Shown here piece after piece: positions 1 to 7,378 of a DNA stretch of 64,000 nt. The translations under genes were made by a program, and so were the position numbers. Positions within the stretch are counted from its first letter, which is position 1. Every line of letters begins with the position of its first letter. The notes under the pieces are model-generated. The model did not search any database. It saw nothing but the letters and a program-made list of their open reading frames with translations, and had not been told where the DNA came from. Location of the stretch: assembly GCA_015056915.1 (NCBI GenBank), contig SVFK01000001.1:124001-188000 (forward strand). Reading direction: 5' to 3'. Source of the stretch: Lachnospiraceae bacterium (GTDB lineage: Bacteria; Bacillota; Clostridia; Lachnospirales; Lachnospiraceae).

Positions 1-168
1 GACCGGAACCCCAAATCGAACCATGGAATTGTAGGAATGTACCACCCACCAATCAAAACTGTCCATCGGCAGAATATACCAGAATTGTGCAGCACTATGC
101 AGCATAATAACGCTAAAGCAAGCCAATATACGCAATAAATCAAAATGAATCAGACGTTGTTTTTCCAT
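1..168 (-). CDS. Acyltransferase 3 family membrane protein (N-terminal part, cut by window edge)
   Basis: Only the first 56 codons are in the window; the gene runs off the left edge. The start MEKQRLIHFDLLRILACFS leads into a hydrophobic helix, and an Arg at residue 13 followed by a His at residue 24 matches the R-x10-H motif known for acyltransferase-3 proteins, integral membrane enzymes that O-acylate exported sugars or lipids. I chose the second of two in-frame ATGs (168 rather than 174) because AGGG lies seven bases before it. A strong promoter sits upstream, so this is a separate transcription unit from the uronate operon that ends before it. The acceptor substrate cannot be told. Confidence 0.75.
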   Translation of the reverse strand, partial: MEKQRLIHFDLLRILACFSVIMLHSAAQFWYILPMDSFDWWVVHSYNSMVRFGVPV

Positions 169-232
169 TTCCATTCCCTACTAATTCGATACCCTTCCAT
201 ACATTGTTATCACACTGTAAAATCACTCATTC

Positions 233-261
233 ATTATCGCACACCCCATAATACTTGTCAA
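233..261 (-). promoter_or_regulatory. Sigma-A promoter of the acyltransferase gene
   Basis: On the minus strand TTGACA (256-261), a 17-base spacer and GATAAT (233-238). Near consensus. It lies between the terminator of the kdg operon and the acyltransferase start, about 65 bases from the ATG. Confidence 0.75.
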
Positions 262-271
262 TTTTACACTC

Positions 272-291
272 AAAAAGAGCCATGCTCTTTT
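272..291 (-). terminator. Terminator of the uronate operon
   Basis: Minus strand AAAAGAGC, a three-base loop and GCTCTTTT followed by T-rich sequence. A further copy of AAAAGAGC just before it (about 299-306) could form an alternative hairpin. It lies about 30 bases after the kdgK stop codon. Confidence 0.65.
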
Positions 292-319
292 GGCACAGCT
301 CTTTTGTCCAATCTTTTAT

Positions 320-1351
320 TTATCTTTGAACACGTCCGGAAGCATCTCCACCGGCCAAGGTTTCTACCTCTTTTCTGGATACCAGATTGAAGTCGCCGGG
401 AATGGTATGCTTCAAAGCAGAAGCTGCCACACCATACTCGAGAGCCAACTTAAAATCCTTGCCATCCAACATACCACAGATAACGCCACCGGCAAAGGAG
501 TCACCGCCACCCACGCGGTCAATGATAGGATGAATTCTGTATTCCTTGGAATGATAGAATTCCTTGGTATCTCTGGAGTAAATACATGCGGACCAACCGT
601 TGTCGGAAGCAGAACGACTTACACGCAGAGAGGATACACAGTACTCAAAGTTAAATTTCTCAACCATCTGCTCAAAAATAGACTTATATCCGGCAAGCTC
701 AAGCTCACCGCTGGTAACATCTGTTTCACCGGGCTTGAAGCCAAGTACCAGCTCTGCATCTTCTTCATTGCCGATACAAACATCCACGTACTGCATCAGA
801 TTGGTCATAACCTTCTGTGCCTTCTCAGAGGACCACAGCTTCTTACGGAAGTTAAGGTCTACAGACACCTTTACACCATGCTTTTTAGCTGCCTTCAGTG
901 CTTCCTCAGTCAGCACTGCTGCCGCATCGGATACTGCAGGGGTAATACCGGTAAAATGGAACCAATCTGCACCTTCAAAAATAGCATCAAAATCAAAATC
1001 TGCCGCAGTTGCTGTTGAGATAGAGGAATGGGCTCTGTCGTACACTACCTTGGAGGGTCTCATTGCAGAACCGGACTCAAGGAAGTAGATACCCAGTCTC
1101 TCACCGCATTTAGCAATGTGCTTGGTTCCTACGTTGTATTTTCTAAGTGCTGCAACCGCACACTCACCGATTTCGTTGTCGGGTACTGCAGTCACAAATT
1201 CAGCATCATGACCATAATTAGCCAATGATACTGCAACGTTGGCTTCACCGCCACCGTAGCATACGTCAAACTCGTCAGCCTGAATAAATTTTTCATTGTT
1301 AGGGGTGGATAATCTCAGCATGATTTCACCCATGGTAATCACTTTTGCCAT
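320..1351 (-). CDS. kdgK: 2-dehydro-3-deoxygluconokinase (PfkB family)
   Basis: Phosphorylates 2-keto-3-deoxygluconate (KDG) with ATP to KDPG in the cytoplasm, the step before KDPG aldolase. The 343-residue protein has the two PfkB signatures: the N-terminal glycine-rich GGGEANVAVSLANYG and the C-terminal RVGGGDSFAGG, whose Asp (about residue 284) is the catalytic base of the family. Start MAKVITMGEIM was chosen because GAAAGGAC lies just upstream; longer in-frame starts have no ribosome site. It is the last gene of the five-gene operon, 37 bases after kdgA, and a hairpin terminator follows. Ribokinase-type sugar specificity is variable, but the neighbours make KDG by far the most likely substrate. 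Confidence 0.92.
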   Translation of the reverse strand: MAKVITMGEIMLRLSTPNNEKFIQADEFDVCYGGGEANVAVSLANYGHDAEFVTAVPDNEIGECAVAALRKYNVGTKHIAKCGERLGIYFLESGSAMRPSKVVYDRAHSSISTATAADFDFDAIFEGADWFHFTGITPAVSDAAAVLTEEALKAAKKHGVKVSVDLNFRKKLWSSEKAQKVMTNLMQYVDVCIGNEEDAELVLGFKPGETDVTSGELELAGYKSIFEQMVEKFNFEYCVSSLRVSRSASDNGWSACIYSRDTKEFYHSKEYRIHPIIDRVGGGDSFAGGVICGMLDGKDFKLALEYGVAASALKHTIPGDFNLVSRKEVETLAGGDASGRVQR

Positions 1352-1388
1352 TTTTGTAGTGTCCTTTCGTTTTTTTATAAATGTAATA

Positions 1389-2354
1389 TTATTTCTGTAC
1401 CAAATGAATTGCGAATCCGCCAATCTCTTCCTTCAGATAGATAGCCTTCAGTGCACCCTTCGCATCTCTCTTAGCAGATTCTTCATTGAATTCCACACCA
1501 AGCACTGCGCCTAAATAATTGACCGCTCTTTCGATATAATTGGTTCTGATAGCAATGTGACCATTCTTACCGTGATATGGTGTTTTCATAACCTCAAGCG
1601 CAGATCCGGCAAACACAGAGCTGTTACCCACCTTTGCAGGCATACCAAAGATAAATGCAAAACGATTGGCTGCCGCAACAGCCTCTTTCTCATTATCTGC
1701 ATTGACGCCAACATGAGCCAATTCAAAACCAAGCATCGTCTGAACCGCTTCTCTGGTCAGCTGTTCAATCTTATCCCACTCACCCGCATTGATCAAATCG
1801 CCGGGAACCATCCAGGAACCGCCACAAGCAATAACCTTAGGAAAATCAAGATAAGAAGTCAGATTCTTGGCACTTACTCCACCGGTAGGCATAAACTTCA
1901 TATTCACATAAGGAGCTGCCATAGCCTTGATCTTGGCAAGACCGCCGGACTGTTCTGCCGGGAAGAATTTCACCACATCAAGACCAAGCTCAATAGCCTG
2001 TTCAATATCACTGGGACTGGATGTACCGGGAGTAATCGGCACATTCTTCTCAATACAATATTTAACAGTTCTGGGATTTAAGCCGGGGCTGACAATAAAC
2101 TTGGCACCTGCCTCCACAGCAGCATCAACCTGTGCTGCATTTAAAACAGTACCTGCACCTACACACATATCAGGGAAGTTATCTGTCATAATCTTGATAG
2201 CTTCAGCCGCCGCATCTGTACGGAAGGTAACCTCTGCACAGGGAAGTCCGCCTGTACAAAGCGCCTTTGCCAGAGGAAGTGCATCCTCTGCTCTGTCAAT
2301 TTTCACAACCGGAACAATACCGATTTTGCTGATTTGTTCTAATACTGCGTTCAT
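1389..2354 (-). CDS. kdgA: KDPG aldolase with C-terminal VOC (glyoxalase-like) domain
   Basis: Splits 2-keto-3-deoxy-6-phosphogluconate into pyruvate and glyceraldehyde-3-phosphate. Residues 1 to about 205 are a complete class I aldolase: the Schiff-base Lys in VVKFFPAE (about 129), the catalytic Glu in AEVTFRT (about 41), and GAGTVLN. The usual enzyme is about 205-215 residues; this one has 321. The extra 110 residues read as one vicinal-oxygen-chelate (glyoxalase-like) module, with a NGHIAIRTNYIERAVNYL segment. What that domain does is not known; it may help oligomerise or bind a metal or ligand. Start is the ATG after AGAGG; 46 bases after the upstream isomerase gene and 37 before kdgK. 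Confidence 0.9.
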   Translation of the reverse strand: MNAVLEQISKIGIVPVVKIDRAEDALPLAKALCTGGLPCAEVTFRTDAAAEAIKIMTDNFPDMCVGAGTVLNAAQVDAAVEAGAKFIVSPGLNPRTVKYCIEKNVPITPGTSSPSDIEQAIELGLDVVKFFPAEQSGGLAKIKAMAAPYVNMKFMPTGGVSAKNLTSYLDFPKVIACGGSWMVPGDLINAGEWDKIEQLTREAVQTMLGFELAHVGVNADNEKEAVAAANRFAFIFGMPAKVGNSSVFAGSALEVMKTPYHGKNGHIAIRTNYIERAVNYLGAVLGVEFNEESAKRDAKGALKAIYLKEEIGGFAIHLVQK

Positions 2355-2400
2355 TTTTTCCTCTTTCTGCATGCTCACATGCTATTTGCAACTAAAACAA

Positions 2401-3039
2401 CTACTTTAAAACCTCTCTTACCGCCTCTGCAAGCTTGTCACACTTGCAGTTTGCGAAGAAGTACTCCTGGAACTTAGCTCCGGATAATGCACCCTTCACA
2501 AGCTCTCTGTCCAGCTTCTCAAGAATCGTTACCATATCAGTATGGGTAACTTCCTTCACTTTATCCAAAATTTTCTTATTTCGTTGCTCAGGCTCTACTC
2601 TCTCCTTCGGATAACCACCGCCACCGGGAGCACAGAATAATTTTTCAAAGGTATACTCCAGATTGAGCTCTCCGCCCCAGCCGAAGCCTTGCGCAAAGGG
2701 CATTGCCACACAGTTTCCGTCATTTACCTGAGAAAACAGATAAGCATCCAGAGGAGAGGTAACGTGTCCGCACAATACCTTGGGGAAGGAATTACATGCA
2801 AGCATGGCTCCCTCACCGGTACCACAACCGGTAATAACATAATCAGCTGCTCCCGAATTAATTAAAACTGCTGCCAGAATACCGTTCTGAACATAGGTCA
2901 GAGAATTCGGGTCCTCTGCACCACACATACCATAATTAAACACCTCATGCCCCATGGGCTCTACTACCTTTTTCAGTGTAGTACAAATCAATTCATTTTT
3001 AGCTGCCTGACTGTTTTCATTAATTAATGCAATTTTCAT
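2401..3039 (-). CDS. RpiB/LacA/LacB-family sugar isomerase, probably DhuI-like uronate isomerase
   Basis: A 212-residue protein of the RpiB/LacAB fold: N-terminal MKIALINENSQAAKNE and the family loop TGCGTGEGAMLACNSFPKV (about residues 70-88), longer than RpiB itself (about 150) because of a C-terminal extension. In streptococci a member of this family, DhuI, isomerises 4-deoxy-L-threo-5-hexosulose-uronate, the same reaction as the unrelated KduI. Lying between kduD and kdgA, this protein is most likely such a uronate isomerase rather than a ribose-5-phosphate isomerase; this is inferred from context. It starts 21 bases after kduD with AAAGGAAATG upstream. Confidence 0.75.
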   Translation of the reverse strand: MKIALINENSQAAKNELICTTLKKVVEPMGHEVFNYGMCGAEDPNSLTYVQNGILAAVLINSGAADYVITGCGTGEGAMLACNSFPKVLCGHVTSPLDAYLFSQVNDGNCVAMPFAQGFGWGGELNLEYTFEKLFCAPGGGGYPKERVEPEQRNKKILDKVKEVTHTDMVTILEKLDRELVKGALSGAKFQEYFFANCKCDKLAEAVREVLK

Positions 3040-3060
3040 AATTTCATTTCCTTTCTGCTA

Positions 3061-3864
3061 TTAGCTAGGCTGCTTGCCGATGTATGCCAGAATACCGCCA
3101 TCCACATAGAGGATGTGTCCGTTTACCGCATTAGATGCTTCCGAAGCGAGGAATACTGCCGGACCGGTCAGCTCCTCAGCCTTTAACCATCTGTTAGCCG
3201 GTGTCTTGGCACAGATAAACTGGTCAAACGGATGTCTGCTACCATCAGCCTGAACCTCACGCAGAGGTGCTGTCTGAGGGGTTTCAATATAACCGGGACC
3301 AAGGCCGTTACACTGAATATTGTACTGACCGTATTCGGAACAGATATTTCTGGTCAGCATCTTTAAGCCACCCTTTGCGGCTGCATATGCAGATACGGTC
3401 TCACGTCCAAGCTCGGACATCATGGAGCAGATATTAATAATCTTGCCGTGACCCTTTTTCATCATGGAAGGTATTACTGCCTTAGATACAATAAAAGGTC
3501 CGTTCAAATCAATGTCAATAACCTGTCTGAATTGTTCCGCGGTCATCTCATGCATAGGAATACGCTTGATGATACCGGCATTGTTTACCAGAATATCAAT
3601 CACGCCAACCTCAGCCTCAATCTTCGCAACCAGGGCATTTACAGCATCCTCGTCCGTTACGTCACAGACATAACCGTGAGCCTTGATGCCTTTTTCTGCA
3701 TATGCCGCAAGACCTTTGTCTACCAGCTCCTGATTGATATCGTTAAAGCAGATGGTTGCGCCTGCCTCTGCGTATGCAGATGCAATGGCAAAACCGATAC
3801 CGTAGGACGCTCCTGTTACAAGCGCCACTTTACCTTCAAGTGAAAAATTAATAAAATCTGACAT
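3061..3864 (-). CDS. kduD: 2-dehydro-3-deoxy-D-gluconate 5-dehydrogenase (SDR)
   Basis: Short-chain dehydrogenase that reduces 2,5-diketo-3-deoxygluconate to KDG with NAD(P)H, following the KduI step. 267 residues, the normal size. Visible: the cofactor loop TGASYGIG (17-24), NNAG (94-97), the catalytic Ser about 147, and Tyr160-xxx-Lys164 in YAAAK. The C-terminal substrate loop GPGYIETPQTAPLREV matches the KduD/gluconate 5-dehydrogenase subgroup. Start follows AAAAGGAGAAG. Second gene of the operon. A gluconate 5-dehydrogenase role would be the alternative, but kduI directly upstream argues for KduD. Confidence 0.9.
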   Translation of the reverse strand: MSDFINFSLEGKVALVTGASYGIGFAIASAYAEAGATICFNDINQELVDKGLAAYAEKGIKAHGYVCDVTDEDAVNALVAKIEAEVGVIDILVNNAGIIKRIPMHEMTAEQFRQVIDIDLNGPFIVSKAVIPSMMKKGHGKIINICSMMSELGRETVSAYAAAKGGLKMLTRNICSEYGQYNIQCNGLGPGYIETPQTAPLREVQADGSRHPFDQFICAKTPANRWLKAEELTGPAVFLASEASNAVNGHILYVDGGILAYIGKQPS

Positions 3865-3910
3865 TACTCTCTTCTCCTTTTTCTATTATTCCATCATTTT
3901 ATTCAATCAT

Positions 3911-4771
3911 TTACATTAAATCCTTCATGGCAACACCGTCCATGTCATCAAAGTCCTGATTCTCGCCAACCATACCCCAGATAAAGGTATATGCTCTGGA
4001 GCCGCATCCGGAGTGAATGGACCAGCTGGGGGAAATAACCGCTTCTTCATTTCTCATCACAATGTGACGGGTCTCTGTAGGCTCACCCATGTAATGCATT
4101 ACAAAAGCATCCTCCGGCATCTCAAAATACAGATATACCTCCATACGTCTGTCATGCGTATGGCAGGGCATTGTATTCCATACACTGCCGGGTTCTAATT
4201 TGGTCATACCCATAACCAGCTGACAGCTCTCAACCTGACCGGGTAAGATGTACTTGCAGATGACTCTGTGATTGGCATCCTCTAAGGAACCCAGCTCCAC
4301 CTTGTTTTCATCCTTTACTATCACAACACCCTCTTCGGGAGTCCCCTCCGGTTTAATCACAACGGTGGGATATGTTTTATGCGCAGGCGCAGAATTCAAA
4401 TAGAATTTTGCGGGATTAGATGCATCCTCACTTGCAAAAACAATGTCCTTGGCCCCCATTCCAATATACATCGCCTCTTTAAATCCGATGTGGTATACCT
4501 TACCTTCAATGGAAATGGTACCTGCTCCGCCAATGTTAATAACGCCTAATTCTCTTCTCTGGCAGAAATATTCTGCACGAAGCTCATCGCCTGCAGTAAG
4601 AGCAATCGGCTCTGTAGGCACTGCCGCACCTGTAATGATTCTGTCGATGTGACTGTATACCAGTTTGATTTCACCGGGAACAAAAAGATTCTGAATCAGA
4701 AACTCCTCTCTCAAACGTTCTGTCGTATAATGCTTCACATCTCTTGGGGATACTGCTGTTCTAAGTTCCAC
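3911..4771 (-). CDS. kduI: 5-dehydro-4-deoxy-D-glucuronate isomerase
   Basis: Zinc isomerase converting 5-keto-4-deoxyuronate, the open form of unsaturated galacturonate or glucuronate, to 2,5-diketo-3-deoxygluconate. 286 residues, near the usual 278. The metal ligands of the family are present: CHTHDRRMEVY gives His-x-His-x4-Glu, and a later His is in SIHSGCG. I took the GTG at 4771 as start because AAGGAGAGG is correctly spaced before it; an upstream ATG at 4825 would add 18 residues not seen in the family and lies downstream of no site. First gene of the operon, with promoter and palindrome upstream. Confidence 0.92.
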   Translation of the reverse strand: MELRTAVSPRDVKHYTTERLREEFLIQNLFVPGEIKLVYSHIDRIITGAAVPTEPIALTAGDELRAEYFCQRRELGVINIGGAGTISIEGKVYHIGFKEAMYIGMGAKDIVFASEDASNPAKFYLNSAPAHKTYPTVVIKPEGTPEEGVVIVKDENKVELGSLEDANHRVICKYILPGQVESCQLVMGMTKLEPGSVWNTMPCHTHDRRMEVYLYFEMPEDAFVMHYMGEPTETRHIVMRNEEAVISPSWSIHSGCGSRAYTFIWGMVGENQDFDDMDGVAMKDLM

Positions 4772-4841
4772 CTTACGCCTCTCCTTCCTCAATGCCAAAT
4801 TAAACAATTTAAAGAAAATCTGCATTGACTGATAACTTTTT

Positions 4842-4857
4842 ATGTAAGCACTTACAT
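4842..4857. promoter_or_regulatory. Palindromic operator, cre/LacI-type, at the kdu promoter
   Basis: ATGTAAGCACTTACAT is an inverted repeat with seven-base arms and a CA centre. It begins within the -10 box of the kduI promoter and covers the expected transcription start. It resembles catabolite responsive elements and other LacI-family operators, except that the central CG is CA. Binding of CcpA or a KdgR-like LacI repressor here is inferred. Confidence 0.6.
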
Positions 4858-4884
4858 TATATCATATAGACATAACATTTTCCA
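4856..4884 (-). promoter_or_regulatory. Promoter of the kdu/kdg operon
   Basis: Minus strand TGGAAA (4879-4884), 17-base spacer, perfect TATAAT (4856-4861). The weak -35 suggests need for an activator, which fits the AraC-family gene transcribed divergently. Confidence 0.6.
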
Positions 4885-4986
4885 TTTAAAAATAGTTTTT
4901 TTCTAATTTTCTTATCATGTAACTGCTTATAAAGTAAAGTATACAAGAAAAAATTCTCCAAGTCTATTCAAATACCAATCAAAACC

Positions 4987-5015
4987 TTGCAAATCTTGAA
5001 CACCCAAATTATACT
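4987..5015 (+). promoter_or_regulatory. Promoter of the AraC-family regulator
   Basis: TTGCAA, a 17-base spacer and TATACT at 5010-5015, about 65 bases before the start codon. It is about 100 bases from the divergent kdu promoter. Confidence 0.65.
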
Positions 5016-5080
5016 ATTATCAAAATAGTATCAATGACAATGCAAATATTCTTTAAAAACAACAAGAAGGAGTAATCACC

Positions 5081-5938
5081 ATGGAAGAAGTCAATTCCTG
5101 TAAAACCGCAATCGCAAACTGTCTTAGTAGTAAGACCTTTTCCATTGCACATCTCTATAAAGAAGAAAAAGCCATGGATATGCATATCCATGACTGTTAT
5201 GAATTGTATTATTCTATCTCCGGCGGCAAACAGTTTTTGATTGACAATCGCTTTTACAGTATTGCTCCGGGAGATTTATTTATTATCAACCAGTACGAGA
5301 GTCACAAGCTGACCCAAATTGACAGCTGTGTCCATGAGCGCATTGTTCTGTCCGTCTACCCTGATTTCGTAAAACAACTATCAACGGAAGTAACCGATTT
5401 GGACTACTGCTTTTCCAATCGTACAAACTGTTTTCAGCACAAGCTGTCTCTCAACAAAGAACAGCAAAAACGCTTTTTATATTATATCAACAAAATCACC
5501 TCCGCCAACGGCTTTGCTCACGACATTATTGAGCGTGTAGCCTTTACAGAGCTGATGATACTGATTAATTCCCTGTCCAGTGTCAATGCTGTCGAAACAA
5601 CAGTTGCCAGTTATCGGTACAATCGCCAGGTAGATAATATTTTGGCTTATATCAATCAAAATATTGCCCTACCAATCACTGTAGAGCAATTAGCAGGGCA
5701 ATTTTTCTTAAGCGAGTCCTATATTTGCCGCATTTTCAAAGCAGCTACAGGCACTACCATTAACAAATATATAACCGCTCGCCGCATCAGTATTGCCAAG
5801 GCACTGCTCAATGAAGGGAGTAGTGTGGCAGAAGCCTTTGAACGCAGCGGTTTTACTGATTACAGCAACTTCTTCAAGGCCTTTACCAAAGCAGTAGGCA
5901 TATCACCCAAGAAGTATGCTAATCTGAGTGTAAGCTAA
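5081..5938 (+). CDS. AraC-family transcriptional regulator of uronate catabolism
   Basis: 285 residues with a typical two-part layout. The N-terminal cupin (about 25-110) has HIHDCYELYYSISGGKQFLI and APGDLFIINQYESHKL, the sugar-binding jelly roll of the family. The C-terminal 100 residues carry two helix-turn-helix motifs, LAGQFFLSESYICRIFKAAT and a second ending in GFTDYSNFFKAFTKAVGISP. It is divergent from kduI, so it is probably the local activator, responding to a KDG-type intermediate; this is inferred from position. AGAAGGAG lies ahead of the ATG. It ends 13 bases from the convergent chemoreceptor gene with no obvious terminator between. Confidence 0.88.
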   Translation: MEEVNSCKTAIANCLSSKTFSIAHLYKEEKAMDMHIHDCYELYYSISGGKQFLIDNRFYSIAPGDLFIINQYESHKLTQIDSCVHERIVLSVYPDFVKQLSTEVTDLDYCFSNRTNCFQHKLSLNKEQQKRFLYYINKITSANGFAHDIIERVAFTELMILINSLSSVNAVETTVASYRYNRQVDNILAYINQNIALPITVEQLAGQFFLSESYICRIFKAATGTTINKYITARRISIAKALLNEGSSVAEAFERSGFTDYSNFFKAFTKAVGISPKKYANLSVS

Positions 5939-5950
5939 AATAACACTCCT

Positions 5951-7276
5951 CTATTCTTCTTCACGCAATACAAAATGTGACACCATTTCTTCCAGACCGA
6001 CAGATTGTGTTGAAAGCTCCTCACTTACTGCAGAAGTTTCCTGTGCAGCCGCGGAATTGTTCTGAACAACAATAGAAATCTGATCGATTCCTGCTTCAAC
6101 CTGCTTCAGCATATCGGCCTGCACCTTGGACGCTTCTGCCGCTCCGGATGCCATACCTGCAAAAGCATCCATATTCGCAAGAACAGTATCTATGGACTCT
6201 ATCGTCTGCTCTACGATTCTATTACCGTCTTCAACCTCTACCAGAGACTTGCTGATCAATTCTCTGGTGGTTACTGCAGATTGTGCACTGTCAGCTGCAA
6301 GCTTTCCAATCTGGTCAGCAACAACAGCAAAGCCTCTTCCTGCTTCACCGGCTCTTGCAGCCTCAATAGATGCATTTAAGGATAATAAATTGGTCTGGGA
6401 TGCAATATCCTCAATCGCAGCAATAATATTTTCAATTTCTCTAGAGGTTTCTGTGATGCGCTCCATTGCACTGGTAAGCTGACCTATTCCTTCGCGGCTC
6501 TTTTTAGCATCCTCAGCAGCCTCCTTGGCACTCGTTGCAGCCTTCACAGCATTCTCCGCACTTTCTTCTGAAATATTTGTTACATTTTCAATCGTAGCAG
6601 TAAGCTCTTCAACCGCACCTGCCTGATTCGTCGCACCTTCTGCCAGCTCCTGCGCACTATCAGCCAACTGCTCAGAACCGAGCATAACTCTTTCTGAAGC
6701 CTCACGAATCTGACGTAAGGTATCATCCATCTGCACACTCAGCTTTTCCATGCCTGTAACCAACACTTTAAAATCACCCACATAGCTGTCTTCTACTTCT
6801 GTGGAAACATTGAAACGACCCTCTGCCATTTCGCCCAGCAGATAGCCTGCATCACTTACAACAGTCTGCATCTGTGCACAAGTCTGGCGCAAGTCCTCTG
6901 CCAATTCACCAATTTCATCCTGCTCATCATATGTAATCTCAACGTCAAACTCACCGGCCTTCAGCTTCCTTACTGCAGCCTGCAATTCATTGATAGGTAC
7001 AATTATGGATGTCGGAAGTGCTTTAGCAACATTAGCGCATAAGCTGATAGTAAATACCACTGCCAAGACTACCAAAACAATAGATAACACAAGACGATGC
7101 ATTGGGAACCCAATCTCTAACAGACTGGCACTCATATACAGAATATTAGCAATACTAAACAAGCCAGCAATTACAACTCCTACGATAACGGTCGTGAATG
7201 CTTTCTTGAATTTTTCGCTCAGTTTCGCATTCATTAGTCTTTTGTTCACTTTAACATTCTTCTGTTTTTCACTCAT
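5951..7276 (-). CDS. Methyl-accepting chemotaxis protein without a large sensor domain
   Basis: 441 residues. Two membrane helices (about 26-48 and 60-84) are separated by only about 12 residues, so there is no extracellular ligand-binding domain. A HAMP region follows (about 85-140, with DEQDEIGELAEDL) and perhaps a second HAMP-like stretch, then the long coiled-coil signalling hairpin whose conserved tip is ASQTNLLSLNASIEAARAGE (about 290-310). It would pass signals to CheA/CheW. Start after GGAGGGG. With no outer domain it may sense membrane state or cytoplasmic cues. No other chemotaxis or flagellar gene lies in the window. Confidence 0.9.
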   Translation of the reverse strand: MSEKQKNVKVNKRLMNAKLSEKFKKAFTTVIVGVVIAGLFSIANILYMSASLLEIGFPMHRLVLSIVLVVLAVVFTISLCANVAKALPTSIIVPINELQAAVRKLKAGEFDVEITYDEQDEIGELAEDLRQTCAQMQTVVSDAGYLLGEMAEGRFNVSTEVEDSYVGDFKVLVTGMEKLSVQMDDTLRQIREASERVMLGSEQLADSAQELAEGATNQAGAVEELTATIENVTNISEESAENAVKAATSAKEAAEDAKKSREGIGQLTSAMERITETSREIENIIAAIEDIASQTNLLSLNASIEAARAGEAGRGFAVVADQIGKLAADSAQSAVTTRELISKSLVEVEDGNRIVEQTIESIDTVLANMDAFAGMASGAAEASKVQADMLKQVEAGIDQISIVVQNNSAAAQETSAVSEELSTQSVGLEEMVSHFVLREEE

Positions 7277-7378
7277 TGTAAACCCCTCCAGTCAAAAAGA
7301 TTTAAAAATTGTCACGCTTTTTGGATAATTTTATCATATATCACACAAAAAGAAAAGGGGGATGTGTGAATTTTCTAA

